This document shows, one piece after another, positions 8,910-17,703 of a DNA stretch of 64,000 nt. Every line of letters begins with the position of its first letter. Position 1 is the first letter of the stretch. Made by a program: the position numbers and the translations under genes. The stretch is from Mycobacterium sp. 852002-10029_SCH5224772 (GTDB lineage: Bacteria; Actinomycetota; Actinomycetes; Mycobacteriales; Mycobacteriaceae). A model generated the notes under the pieces. The model saw only the letters and a list, made by a program, of their open reading frames with translations, was not told the DNA's origin and made no database searches. Where the stretch lies: the NCBI RefSeq assembly GCF_001667315.1, contig NZ_LZHT01000003.1:1-64000 (forward strand), in the 5' to 3' direction.

Positions 8910-9730
8910 ATCGCACGGGCATCGAGGGCTACCGGGATTTCTTGGCCCGGCGGGACGGGGAAGCCGACCTGCTCAACAGGCGGTTGGCGAATCGAGAGCG
9001 GTTCTTCAACGAGCTCGAAGCCAATCCCGTCCGGTCCGCTTATCCCGCCGACCGACCGACGTTCCTGCGCAACCTGCGCCGCCGGCGACCAGAGCCGGGC
9101 CTGGATCCCAAGATGCTGTTCCTGCTGGCGACCGCCAAACTGAATCAGGCCGAGCGCTTCGGCGTCGGGCTCGGCGAAACCTATGGGCGCAACAGCGATG
9201 CGAGCCTGCCGCCCGAGAACGTCTACCTCGAACTCGAAGAGCACTACCACACCCGGCTGCTGGCGTACTCGCTCGACGTCTTCGACCTGACCTTCCAGGT
9301 CGTCCCCCCGCCGTTCGTGCTGCGCCAGTTCGTCAAGGTGAGCGTGTTCATGCCCGAACGGCTCGGCTTCCTGTTCGTCGGCGCCGGGGAGATGGCCGGC
9401 TGCATCATGTTTGACGAACTGCGCCGCATCGGCCGAAAGCTTTTCGCCGACGAGCCGGAGGTCGCGCAACGAATCGAACTGCTCTACAACGACATCCTCA
9501 CCGACGAAATCGGCCACGTCGGCTACTGCGCCTCCCGCTGCAGTTCCGCCGAGCGGGCGATCATGCGCCGCATCTACCCGCTCGTCGGGCGATTGTTCGC
9601 TTGGCAGACCGCGGAGATCGGCCTCCTCGTCGACAAAACGGCATTCCACGCTCGGCTCGACCGGCCGTTCGACATCGACGAACTCACCGAGGACCTGGGC
9701 AACGAGACCTACCTCGTCGCGCACCCGTAA
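8906..9730 (+). CDS. Ferritin-like diiron-domain protein
   Basis: The 274-residue protein is alpha-helical with spaced acidic and histidine motifs expected for a four-helix diiron site: LELEEHYHTRLLAY, GEMAGCIMFDEL and ILTDEIGHVGYC. This pattern is that of ferritin-like oxygenases and N-oxygenases such as the AurF group, though overall similarity is not obvious. No signal peptide is seen. It is translationally coupled to the TetR regulator upstream and converges on desA3 55 bp away. A redox role on a small organic substrate is likely; the substrate is not known. Confidence 0.72.
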   Translation: MNRTGIEGYRDFLARRDGEADLLNRRLANRERFFNELEANPVRSAYPADRPTFLRNLRRRRPEPGLDPKMLFLLATAKLNQAERFGVGLGETYGRNSDASLPPENVYLELEEHYHTRLLAYSLDVFDLTFQVVPPPFVLRQFVKVSVFMPERLGFLFVGAGEMAGCIMFDELRRIGRKLFADEPEVAQRIELLYNDILTDEIGHVGYCASRCSSAERAIMRRIYPLVGRLFAWQTAEIGLLVDKTAFHARLDRPFDIDELTEDLGNETYLVAHP

Positions 9731-9785
9731 TAGCGCGCGCCGACATTCGCAGTGAATACACATTCGCTGCAAACGGAAAGGGCAG

Positions 9786-11069
9786 TTAGGCGGCGAGGCC
9801 GTCGTCAATACTGCGCGCCGCGGCCGCCCGCTTCCCGCGCCGCCAGCCCCGCACCGCGGTGATCGCGGACTTGAGCCCACGACGACGGCCGGTGACCGGA
9901 TCGGTACCCAGGAAGCCGGGCTCGAGTTCGGCGAACATCCGCTCGCTGCGGGTTTCCGGTGCGTTGTCGGCGTCGTCGCGCAGGTACTTGTTCGGCAGCG
10001 AGAGCTTGGCTATCGTGCGCCACGTCTTGCCGTACTGGAGCAGGAAAGATCCTGTGGTGTAAGGCAAGTCGTACTTGTCGCAGATCTGGCGCACCCGCAG
10101 CGAGATTTCGTGCAACCGGTTGCTCGGCAGGTCCGGATACAGGTGGTGCTCGATCTGGTGGCACAGGTTGCCGCTCATGAAGCGCAGCGCGGGGCCGGCC
10201 TCGAAGTTGGCACTGCCCAGCATCTGGCGCAGATACCACTGCCCCTTGGTCTCGCCGATCATGTCGGTCTTGGTGAATTTCTCTGCGCCATCGGGGAAAT
10301 GGCCGCAGAAGATCACCGCGTTGGCCCACACGTTGCGGATCACATTGGCAAGCGCGTTGGCCTTCAACGTCGACATGTAGGTCGCGCCGGGCGACAACGA
10401 GGTGAGTGCCGGGAACGCGACATAGTCCTTGAGCACCTGCCGCCCGGCCTTGGCCAGGAACTCCTCGGTCCGCTGCCGGGCCTCGTCGTTATCCATCCGC
10501 TTCTTGGCGATCTTGCCGAGCTCCACATGCTGCAGGCCGACTCCCCATTCGAACAGGAGCGCCAGCAGCGTGTTGTACACCAGGTTGAAGACGTTGAAGC
10601 GCTTCCAGCGCTGGTCGCGGGTGACGCGCAGCAGGCCGTAGCCGACGTCGTCGTCCATCCCGAGGATGTTGGTGTACTTGTGGTGCACGAAGTTGTGGGT
10701 GTAGCGCCAGTGCTTGGACGACCCGCTCATGTCCCACTCCCACGTCGAGGAGTGAATCTCGGGGTCGTTCATCCAGTCCCACTGGCCGTGCATGACGTTG
10801 TGGCCGATCTCCATGTTCTCGACGATCTTGGCCACGCCCAGGGTCACCGTCCCCGCCCACCAGGCCGAGCGGCGCGAGCCGGCGGCCAGCAACAGCCGGC
10901 CGGTCACCTCCAGCGCACGCTGGGCCGCGATGGTGCGGCGGATGTAGCGAGCGTCCCGCTCGCCGCGCGAGTCTTCCACGTCCTGGCGGATGGCATCGAG
11001 CTCAAAAGCCAGACTTTCGATATCGGCGTCCGTCAGATGGGCGAATACGTCGACGTCTTTGATCGCCAT
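9786..11069 (-). CDS. desA3: Linoleoyl/stearoyl-CoA delta-9 desaturase DesA3
   Basis: DesA3 introduces the delta-9 double bond into stearoyl-CoA, giving oleate for phospholipids and triacylglycerol. The 427-residue membrane protein has the three histidine clusters of membrane desaturases: HNVMH (residues 90-94), HNFVHH (125-130) and HQIEHH (about 300). It is near identical in length and sequence to Rv3229c. The start at 11069 (MAIKDVDV) matches that ortholog; a long upstream extension in frame is rejected. Its electron donor is the reductase encoded upstream. A paired operator lies 49-81 bp before the start codon. Confidence 0.96.
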   Translation of the reverse strand: MAIKDVDVFAHLTDADIESLAFELDAIRQDVEDSRGERDARYIRRTIAAQRALEVTGRLLLAAGSRRSAWWAGTVTLGVAKIVENMEIGHNVMHGQWDWMNDPEIHSSTWEWDMSGSSKHWRYTHNFVHHKYTNILGMDDDVGYGLLRVTRDQRWKRFNVFNLVYNTLLALLFEWGVGLQHVELGKIAKKRMDNDEARQRTEEFLAKAGRQVLKDYVAFPALTSLSPGATYMSTLKANALANVIRNVWANAVIFCGHFPDGAEKFTKTDMIGETKGQWYLRQMLGSANFEAGPALRFMSGNLCHQIEHHLYPDLPSNRLHEISLRVRQICDKYDLPYTTGSFLLQYGKTWRTIAKLSLPNKYLRDDADNAPETRSERMFAELEPGFLGTDPVTGRRRGLKSAITAVRGWRRGKRAAAARSIDDGLAA

Positions 11070-11117
11070 CGTCGTGATCTCCCTACGATTGTTTGTTCGG
11101 TCCTTAACGTACTCCAG

Positions 11118-11150
11118 ACCTACGCTATCGTAACCTACGAAGCCGTAGGT
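11118..11150. promoter_or_regulatory. Overlapping pair of ACCTACG-N4-CGTAGGT operators before desA3
   Basis: An 18-bp site with perfect 7-bp arms, ACCTACG then CGTAGGT, occupies 11133-11150. An imperfect copy (ACCTACG at 11118-11124, CGTAACC at 11129-11135) overlaps it by 3 bp, so the centres are 15 bp apart. The same architecture occurs before the reductase gene. Such sites are typical for dimeric TetR-type lipid regulators that respond to acyl-CoA; the regulator itself is not encoded nearby and is unidentified. Confidence 0.78.
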
Positions 11151-11166
11151 TACCTGTGAGTAGCCT

Positions 11167-12363
11167 TTAAATGTCGAGGACGCAATCACCGGATGCGGCC
11201 GACACGCAGGTCTGCACCCGGGTTCCCGGTTCGTGCTCCTGGCCGGTGCGCAAATCGCGCACGTGACCTTCCACCAGGCTGACCACGCAGGACTGGCAGA
11301 TACCCATGCGGCACCCGAAGGGCATCTGAACCCCGACGCCCTCCCCCGCATCCATCAACGACGTCGCCGCGTCGGCGGCGACGGTGCGTCCGCTTTGGGC
11401 AAAGGTGACCGTTCCGCCGGCACCGGCGGGCGCGGCCTTGGACACCGCGAACCGCTCGAGATGCAAACGGTCGGTGATGCCCGCGGCGGACCATGCGCGT
11501 TCAGTCGCAATGAGCAGGCCCTCCGGCCCGCAGGCCCAGGTCTGGCGCTCGCGCCAGTCCGGCACGACGGCGTCCAGCACGGACAGGTCGAGGCGGCCCT
11601 GTGTCCGCGTCTCGCGCAGCTGCAACCGATAGCCCGGGTGGTCGGCCTGCAGCGCGGCCAGCTCGGAACGAAACATCACGTGGGATTCGGTGGGCGCTGA
11701 GTGCAGGTGGGTGATGTCACCGATTTGGTTGCGGCGCACCAGGGTTCGCAACATCGACATCACCGGCGTGATCCCGGAGCCGGCGGTGAGGAACAGGATC
11801 GACGCGGGCGCCGGGTCGGGCAGGACGAAGTTGCCCTGCGGCGCGGCGAGTCGGACGACGGTGCCGGGCTCGACACCGGCCACCAGGTGCGACGACAGGA
11901 AACCTTCGGGCATCGCCTTGACGGTGATGGTCACGGTGCGCGCCGAACCGGAGCGTGCGGCGGTCGCGGCCGGGGTCGACGTCAGTGAATACGACCGCCA
12001 GCGCCAGCGTCCGTCCATCAGCAGTCCGATGCCGATGTACTGGCCCGGCTGGTAGTCGAAGTTGAAACCCCAGCCCGGTTTGATGACCAGGGTGGCGGAA
12101 TCCTCCGTCTCGCGGCGCACCTGCAGGACCCGTCCCCGCAGTTCACGCGCCGACCAGAGCGGGTTGGCCAGGTGCAGATAGTCATCGGGCAGCAGCGGCG
12201 TGGTGATGCGCGCGGCGAGCGTGCGCAGTGCATGCCAGCCGGGGTGCCGCTCGGCACCGGCGACCACGGGTCGCTTGGTGTCGACGACGTTGCCCGTGAT
12301 CGATGGGTTCCGTTTGCCCAGAGGAAACTCCTGCTCACTATGTGGCGCTTTGCCTACGCTCAC
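11167..12363 (-). CDS. Desaturase electron-transfer reductase (FAD, NAD(P)H, 2Fe-2S)
   Basis: This 398-residue protein is the ortholog of Rv3230c, which passes electrons from NADPH to DesA3. Domains in order are an FAD-binding barrel with RWRSYSLTS (about residue 120), an NAD(P) domain with [17 protein letters not shown] (about 195), and a plant-type ferredoxin domain with [11 protein letters not shown] and a final QTC cluster ligand near the C-terminus. The start is a GTG at 12363, 30 bp downstream of the operator pair, possibly a short-leader message. It is co-directional with desA3 across a 97-bp gap that holds a second operator pair. Confidence 0.93.
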   Translation of the reverse strand: MSVGKAPHSEQEFPLGKRNPSITGNVVDTKRPVVAGAERHPGWHALRTLAARITTPLLPDDYLHLANPLWSARELRGRVLQVRRETEDSATLVIKPGWGFNFDYQPGQYIGIGLLMDGRWRWRSYSLTSTPAATAARSGSARTVTITVKAMPEGFLSSHLVAGVEPGTVVRLAAPQGNFVLPDPAPASILFLTAGSGITPVMSMLRTLVRRNQIGDITHLHSAPTESHVMFRSELAALQADHPGYRLQLRETRTQGRLDLSVLDAVVPDWRERQTWACGPEGLLIATERAWSAAGITDRLHLERFAVSKAAPAGAGGTVTFAQSGRTVAADAATSLMDAGEGVGVQMPFGCRMGICQSCVVSLVEGHVRDLRTGQEHEPGTRVQTCVSAASGDCVLDI

Positions 12364-12392
12364 ATTGTGATCGATTCTGTGTGCTTCACGAA

Positions 12393-12425
12393 ACCTACGG
12401 TACCGTAACCTACGGTGTCGTAGCC
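12393..12425. promoter_or_regulatory. Overlapping pair of ACCTACG-N4-CGTA operators before the reductase gene
   Basis: Two imperfect copies of the site seen before desA3 lie at 12393-12410 and 12408-12425, again with a 3-bp overlap and 15-bp centre spacing. The first contains the perfect core TACGGTACCGTA. The pair ends 30 bp before the GTG start at 12363 and probably covers the promoter. Conservation of spacing at both genes argues that one regulator binds cooperatively at each. Confidence 0.75.
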
Positions 12426-12457
12426 ACTGTTGCGGCCTGGAGTTTCAGATTTCGGCG

Positions 12458-12967
12458 TCACATCAGGTCGAGCAAAAACGGCAGCTCCTGGTTGGCGTAC
12501 CAGGCTAAATCGTGGTCGAGCGCATCGCCGACAATCAGGTCGGCGTCCTCATCACCCAGGTCGGCGGCGTCCACGGCCTCGATGGCCTTCGCGACCGCCT
12601 CTTCGGCGGCGGCGTTGTCGACGTAGGCGGCGATCACGTCCTCGATCGCGACCGCGCCGGGCAGCCTGACCACGGCGTCGTCGAGGTCGGGACGATAGGT
12701 GAGATCGTCGACGTCGGCGGCCAGCACCGCGCGGCGCGGCGGCAGGGACTCCGACGGCGCGTCAGCCCCGGCGGCCAGCAGGCGCAGCGAGGCCAGCGCC
12801 GCCTCGCGCATCGCGACGTCTGCGAGCTCGTCGTCATCGCCCTCGGCGTAGGCCTCGCGCAACGTCGGCGTCAGCGCGAATGCCGTGCCGTTGACCGGCC
12901 GCACCGAGCCCTCGGCGACGAGCCGCTGCAGCATGGGCAGCGTGGCGGGGATGTAGATGATCGCCAC
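12458..12967 (-). CDS. Conserved actinobacterial protein, Rv3231c-like (DUF6912-type)
   Basis: The 169-residue protein starts MAIIYIPATLPMLQRLV at a GTG two bases after the ppk2 stop, so it is cotranscribed with ppk2. It is strongly acidic and alanine-rich with no membrane span, signal peptide or catalytic motif that I can see. Length and position match Rv3231c. The DUF6912 label is from memory and less certain. A partnership with PPK2 is suggested only by operon structure. Confidence 0.8.
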   Translation of the reverse strand: MAIIYIPATLPMLQRLVAEGSVRPVNGTAFALTPTLREAYAEGDDDELADVAMREAALASLRLLAAGADAPSESLPPRRAVLAADVDDLTYRPDLDDAVVRLPGAVAIEDVIAAYVDNAAAEEAVAKAIEAVDAADLGDEDADLIVGDALDHDLAWYANQELPFLLDLM

Positions 12968-12969
12968 GG

Positions 12970-13776
12970 CTAGATGAGTGTCGCCGCGTAGTCGTCGACA
13001 TACCTCGACAACTCACGCGGGGGGCGCTGGTAGTTGCCACTCACGACGGGATGCCCCGGCAACTCGACCTTGGGCGTCTCGACGTCGCGGTAGGAGATCG
13101 TGGACAACAGATGGGCCATCATGTTCAGTCGGGCGTGTTTCTTGATATCCGATTCCACGACATACCACGGGCTCTCCGGGGTATCGGTGTGCACCATCAT
13201 CTCGTCCTTCGCGCGTGAATAATCCTCCCACCGGTATACCGATTCCAGGTCGATCGGACTGAGCTTCCATCGCCGGACCGGGTCGTTCAGGCGCGCCTTG
13301 AACCGGCGCAGCTGTTCTTCCTCGGAGACCGAGAACCAATACTTGCGCAGCAGTATCCCGTCGTCGATCAGCATCTGCTCGAAGATCGGTGTCTGCCGCA
13401 GAAACAGCGCATGCTCTTGCGGCGTACAGAATCCCATGACTTTTTCGATGCCGGCCCGGTTGTACCACGACCGGTCGAACAGCACGATCTCACCTTTGGT
13501 GGGCAGGTGGGCGATGTAGCGCTGGTAATACCATTGGCCGCGTTCGCGATCCGTCGGCACCGGCAGCGCGGCGACCCGCGCAACCCGCGGGCTGAGGTAT
13601 TCGGTGACCCGTTTGATGGCGCCGCCCTTGCCGGCGGCGTCACGACCTTCGAAGATCACCACCAGCCGCGCCCCGGAATAGCGCACCCACTCCTGCAGCT
13701 TCACCAATTCTGTTTGCAGCCGGAACAATTCGGCTTCGTAGACGGCGTCTGCAATCTGGGGCGCGGCGGGCTTCAC
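12970..13776 (-). CDS. ppk2: Polyphosphate kinase 2
   Basis: PPK2 transfers phosphate from polyphosphate to nucleoside diphosphates, mainly making GTP in mycobacteria. The 268-residue protein has Walker A FEGRDAAGKGGA (about residue 42), the lid segment with RERGQWYYQRYIAHLP, Walker B LFDRSWYNRAG, and the C-terminal SPWYVVESDIKKHARLN. It lacks roughly 27 N-terminal residues of the M. tuberculosis form (Rv3232c); no better start is visible upstream of the GTG at 13776. It leads a two-gene unit with the Rv3231c-like gene. Confidence 0.94.
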   Translation of the reverse strand: MKPAAPQIADAVYEAELFRLQTELVKLQEWVRYSGARLVVIFEGRDAAGKGGAIKRVTEYLSPRVARVAALPVPTDRERGQWYYQRYIAHLPTKGEIVLFDRSWYNRAGIEKVMGFCTPQEHALFLRQTPIFEQMLIDDGILLRKYWFSVSEEEQLRRFKARLNDPVRRWKLSPIDLESVYRWEDYSRAKDEMMVHTDTPESPWYVVESDIKKHARLNMMAHLLSTISYRDVETPKVELPGHPVVSGNYQRPPRELSRYVDDYAATLI

Positions 13777-13816
13777 AGCAACGAATCATAGCCGTACGCA
13801 GGGTTTTCACCGCCCA

Positions 13817-15238
13817 CTAGGACCGGGAGGCCTCCAGCAGCTCCTCGAGCGATTGGTTCAGCAGCCCCGGCAGCAGGTCCACATCGCTCATGGCTTCGCG
13901 GTCGGCGTTGATTCCGTAATAGAGCATGCCGTTGTACGACGTCACGCTGATCGCCAGCGCCTGGTTGTGCAGCAGCGGCGGCACCGCGTAGGTCTCCAGC
14001 AACTTGGTGCCGGCGACGTACATCTGCGACTGGGCCCCGGGCGCGTTGGTGATCAGCAGGTTGAACGTGCGCTTGGAGAAGCTCGGGAAACTGGTCGCGA
14101 CGCGGATTCCCATGGCGTGCAGCGTCGGCGGCGCGAACCCCGACAGCGTGACGATGGTCCTGGCGTCCACCAGCTGGGCGGCCGTCGGATTGGCCTCGGT
14201 GGCGTGCGCGATCTGCGAGAGCCGCACCACGGCGTTCGGCTCCCCCATGGGCAGGTCGACGAGGAACGGCACCACCTGACTGATCGGCTGGCCGGGGCCG
14301 CTCGCGTCGAGGTCGCCGTCGTCGTGCACCGACAGCGGCGCCATCGCCCGCACCGTCGCGGTCGGCGAGACCGCCACCCCGCGCGACATCAGCCAATTGC
14401 CCAGCGCGCCGGCGATCACCGCGAGCACCACGTCGTTGATGTCGCAGTCATAACGGGCCCGCACGGCGCGGTAATCCTCGAGGCTGCCGGTGGCGACGGT
14501 GAACCGGCGATGCCGCGACACGGTGGCATTGAGCGGGCTGCTGGGCGCGTCGCCCCGGGCCAGGTTGCGCACGAAACCGAGGGTCCGGCGGCCGGCGCCG
14601 ACGAGCTCGCCGTAATTCGTCATCAGGCCGCCGATCGCGGAGCCGACGGCCTGCAGCTGCGCGCTCGGGCCCACCAGCCACTCACCGATCGCGCCGAGCA
14701 CCAGCCGGGTATTGCCCGGGTCGCGTTCCGGTACCCAGATGTCTTCCGGCGCCGGCGGCGGGCGTTTCGTCCGGTCGCTGATGACGTGGTTGATTTCCAG
14801 CGCCGCCATCCCGTTGACCAGCGCCTGATGCGATTTGGTGTAGAGGGCGAGCCGGTTCTTGGACAGGCCCTCGACCAGGTACATCTCCCACAGCGGCCGC
14901 GACTTGTCCAGGGGCCGCGCGGCCAGCCGAGCGATCAGCTCATGCAATTGCCCGTCGCTGCCCGGCGAGGGCAGCGCCGAGCGCCGTACGTGGTAGGTGA
15001 TGTCGAAGTCGTTGTCGTCGATCCACACCGGCCGGGCCGTGCCGACGGGCACCTCGCGGACTTTCTGCCGGTAGCGCGGAATCTGGGGCAGCCGCTGCTC
15101 GACGGTTGCCAGCAGCTTCTCGTAGCTCAGTCCGGCGCGCGGACGACGCAGGATTGCCAGCGATCCGACGTACATGGGGGTGGCGGTATTTTCCAGCCGA
15201 TAAAACGACGCGTCCGGCGGGGACAACCGGGTCACCAT
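13817..15238 (-). CDS. tgs3: WS/DGAT-family wax ester synthase/diacylglycerol acyltransferase
   Basis: The 473-residue protein has the two-domain WS/DGAT architecture: SPPDASFYRLENTATPMYVG at the start, PLWEMYLVEGL, and the C-terminal SFSKRTFNLLITNAPG and PPLLHNQALAISVTSYNG. The acyltransferase signature HHxxxDG is altered to HQALVNG (about residue 146), so catalytic His and Asp are both replaced. In M. tuberculosis the same gene is split into Rv3234c and Rv3233c; here the frame is whole. The ATG at 15238 follows GAGGAGG by 10 nt; a start nine codons upstream is possible. Enzymatic activity is doubtful. Confidence 0.9.
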   Translation of the reverse strand: MVTRLSPPDASFYRLENTATPMYVGSLAILRRPRAGLSYEKLLATVEQRLPQIPRYRQKVREVPVGTARPVWIDDNDFDITYHVRRSALPSPGSDGQLHELIARLAARPLDKSRPLWEMYLVEGLSKNRLALYTKSHQALVNGMAALEINHVISDRTKRPPPAPEDIWVPERDPGNTRLVLGAIGEWLVGPSAQLQAVGSAIGGLMTNYGELVGAGRRTLGFVRNLARGDAPSSPLNATVSRHRRFTVATGSLEDYRAVRARYDCDINDVVLAVIAGALGNWLMSRGVAVSPTATVRAMAPLSVHDDGDLDASGPGQPISQVVPFLVDLPMGEPNAVVRLSQIAHATEANPTAAQLVDARTIVTLSGFAPPTLHAMGIRVATSFPSFSKRTFNLLITNAPGAQSQMYVAGTKLLETYAVPPLLHNQALAISVTSYNGMLYYGINADREAMSDVDLLPGLLNQSLEELLEASRS

Positions 15239-15424
15239 TCGGCGCAGTCCTCCTCGTCGATTCATCGCCCTGTCGCCTCGAGCGGTGTCTCGCTCACGGT
15301 AATCGTCCGGCCCGGGGCGCACTCGGGCATGAACACGCGCGATCGGAGAGTTATGCCATGATGACCACTGTCTGCCCCTCTCCAGCAGGCTTCCGGTCCG
15401 GCCGAAAGAGTTGGAGAGTGCGCG

Positions 15425-15994
15425 TTGAACACCGATCCCGTGGCGAATCGCTCCGACGCTTTCACCGTCATACCAGTCGTCGATTACGAGCCGGAAACCC
15501 AGGACGTGCCGCGCACCGTGCCGCCGTGCCGGCGGTCCTCGCGCACCCCGTCACGCCGCCGCAGCGGCCACGCCGCGCCCCGCCCCTACACCGGGCAACC
15601 GAGCAGGGCGCCGGCGCCGGATTCGGCCGCGGTCATGTCCGCGCCGATGCGCCAGGCCGCGATCTTCGCCGACGCCGCGCTGCGGCGCGTGCTGGAGGTC
15701 ATCGACCGCCGCCGCCCGGCCGCACAGCTGAATCCGTTGCTGGCGCCCAGTTTGGTGGATTCTGTTGTCGCGGTTGGCCGTTCGGTGGCCGGGCAGACGC
15801 CCGGCCGCGCCGGTGCCGCGGTGTTGCGCCGCATGCGACTGCAGCCGGCGGGTCACCGCGAACCCGAGGCGGCGGCCGAAGTCTTCGGCTCCTACAGCCG
15901 CGGGAGCCGGATACATGCCATCGCCTGCCGGGTGGAGCAGGTCAACGTCGCGAGCGGGACCCGATGGATCGTGGTGGCCCTGCACATCGGGTGA
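15425..15994 (+). CDS. Rv3235-family protein (DUF6459-type)
   Basis: The 189-residue protein starts at a TTG preceded by GGAGAG. It has a basic, proline-rich, low-complexity N-terminal third and a conserved C-terminal domain with FADAALRRVLEVIDRRRPAAQ and NVASGTRWIVVALHIG. This is the actinobacterial Rv3235 family, which in many genomes lies close to secA. No enzymatic motif is seen. The family assignment is secure by sequence memory, the DUF number less so, and the function is unknown. Confidence 0.85.
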   Translation: MNTDPVANRSDAFTVIPVVDYEPETQDVPRTVPPCRRSSRTPSRRRSGHAAPRPYTGQPSRAPAPDSAAVMSAPMRQAAIFADAALRRVLEVIDRRRPAAQLNPLLAPSLVDSVVAVGRSVAGQTPGRAGAAVLRRMRLQPAGHREPEAAAEVFGSYSRGSRIHAIACRVEQVNVASGTRWIVVALHIG

Positions 15995-16003
15995 GCGCGC
16001 CGG

Positions 16004-17155
16004 TCAGCCGGCTACACCGGCCGTCCGCGGACCGCCGGTGTAGCGCGCCAGCACGGGCCCCATGACCGCCATGACGAAAACGTAGGACGTCGCCAGCGCC
16101 GCGACGGCGGGCAGCGACTTGCCGGCCAATCCGATGATGATCAACGAGAATTCGCCGCGGGCGATCAGCGCGGTGCCCGCGCGTAGCTGACCGCGCCGCG
16201 CCACGCCGTCGCGCCGGGCGGCGAACATCCCGGTGGCCACCTTGGTCGCCGCGGTCACCGCGGCCAGGATCAGGGCCGCGGGAAGCATGGGGATCAGCTC
16301 CTGGGGGCCCACCGAGTAGCCGATCGCCAGGAAGAAGATGGCGGCGAACAGATCACGCAGCGGGCTCAGCACCTGGCGGGCCCGCTCGGCCGTTTCCCCG
16401 GTCAGCGTCAGGCCCACCAGGAACGCGCCGACGGCGGCCGAGGCGTGCAGCGATTCGGCCAGCGCCGCCACGATCAGCGTGATGCCCAGCACCCGCAGCA
16501 TCAGCTGTTCGGAGTCAGGGTGCTCGACCAGCCGGTCCACGTGGTGACCCCAGCGGTAGGAGGCGGCGAACGCCGCCACCAGTGCGCCCACCGCCACCGC
16601 CATCCCGCCGACCGCGCGCAGCCACCCACCACCCGACGCCAGGACGGCGAACAGCGGCAGGTAGGCGGCCATCGCGAAGTCTTCGAGCACCAGCACGGAC
16701 AGCACCGCCGGCGTTTCCCGGTTACCGAGCCGATGCAAGTCCTCCAGCAGCCGCGCGATGACGCCCGACGAGGAGATATAGGTGACGCCGGCCAGGCACA
16801 GGATGGCCACCCCATCCAATCCCAGCAGCCAGCCGGCGATCGCGCCGGGCGCGGCGTTCAGGACGACGTCGACGGCCGCGGACGGCAGGTGGTGGCGCAT
16901 GCTGCTGGAGAACTCGGCCGCCGAGAACTCGCACCCGAGGGTCAGCAGCAGCAATACGACGCCGATGGGTGCGCTGGTGGTGATGAACTCCCCGCCGGCG
17001 GCCATCGGCAGGATCCCGCCCTTGCCCAGGGCCAGGCCGGCCAGCAGATACACGGGAATGGGCGACAACGCGAATCGGCGTGCGGCGCCGCCCAATACGG
17101 CCAGCGTGGTCAGGAGGGCGCCGAGCTGTAGCAGCAGCGTCCCTGAGATTTGCAC
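16004..17155 (-). CDS. Potassium/proton antiporter membrane subunit (CPA2, KefB-like)
   Basis: The 383-residue protein is an integral membrane CPA2 antiporter with about twelve hydrophobic spans, including PIPVYLLAGLALGKGGILP, the charged-helix region TLGCEFSAAEF, and SVLVLEDFAMAAYLPL, where the Asp is the expected ion-binding residue. It corresponds to Rv3236c. It starts at a GTG four bases after the TrkA-C gene stop; the pair resembles KhtU/KhtT, where the small cytosolic partner gates K+ efflux. Confidence 0.92.
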   Translation of the reverse strand: MQISGTLLLQLGALLTTLAVLGGAARRFALSPIPVYLLAGLALGKGGILPMAAGGEFITTSAPIGVVLLLLTLGCEFSAAEFSSSMRHHLPSAAVDVVLNAAPGAIAGWLLGLDGVAILCLAGVTYISSSGVIARLLEDLHRLGNRETPAVLSVLVLEDFAMAAYLPLFAVLASGGGWLRAVGGMAVAVGALVAAFAASYRWGHHVDRLVEHPDSEQLMLRVLGITLIVAALAESLHASAAVGAFLVGLTLTGETAERARQVLSPLRDLFAAIFFLAIGYSVGPQELIPMLPAALILAAVTAATKVATGMFAARRDGVARRGQLRAGTALIARGEFSLIIIGLAGKSLPAVAALATSYVFVMAVMGPVLARYTGGPRTAGVAG

Positions 17156-17159
17156 CGAG

Positions 17160-17642
17160 TCAACCTTTGTCGATGATTTGCTCGACGCCCGCGATGCCGT
17201 CTTCGGTGCCGATGACGATCAGCACGTCTCGGACATGCAGCGTCTCGGCGGGGCCCGGTGAGGCCAGCACTTCCTCGTTGCGCACGATGGCGACGATGGA
17301 CGCCCCGGTGCGGGTGCGGGCGTGGGTGTCACCCAGCGGGTGGTCCACGAAGGGGCTGCCGGCCAGGATGTGCACCTGCCCCGTCTCGAGCCCGGGTATC
17401 TCGCGGGCCAGTTCGGTGAACCGCTCGGCGATCCGGGGCGCCCCCAGGATCTGGGCCACGGCCTCGGCCTCCTGGTCGTTGAGGTGGAGCAGCGGCCGGG
17501 CCTCGTCCGGATCGTCGCGGGCGTAGACGACGATGTCGAAATCGCCGGCGCGCCGCGCGATGATGCCGATGCGGTCGCCGTTGCGATCGGTGAATTCGTA
17601 GCGAAGACCGACCCCGGGCAGCAACACCTCCTTGACATCCAT
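17160..17642 (-). CDS. TrkA-C (RCK_C) regulatory subunit of the antiporter
   Basis: The 160-residue cytosolic protein begins MDVKEVLLPGVGLRYEF and has a C-terminal RCK_C domain with LVEIVR-like segments seen here as SIVAIVRNEEVLASPGP and HVRDVLIVIGTEDG. It corresponds to Rv3237c. RCK_C domains bind nucleotides such as c-di-AMP and gate attached transporters. It is the first gene of a two-gene operon with the KefB-like antiporter. Confidence 0.9.
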   Translation of the reverse strand: MDVKEVLLPGVGLRYEFTDRNGDRIGIIARRAGDFDIVVYARDDPDEARPLLHLNDQEAEAVAQILGAPRIAERFTELAREIPGLETGQVHILAGSPFVDHPLGDTHARTRTGASIVAIVRNEEVLASPGPAETLHVRDVLIVIGTEDGIAGVEQIIDKG

Positions 17643-17703
17643 GCCGTCAATCCTGACAGGTCACCCGGCCCGCCGTCAGCGGACCGCCACGCTTGCCCGA
17701 ACG

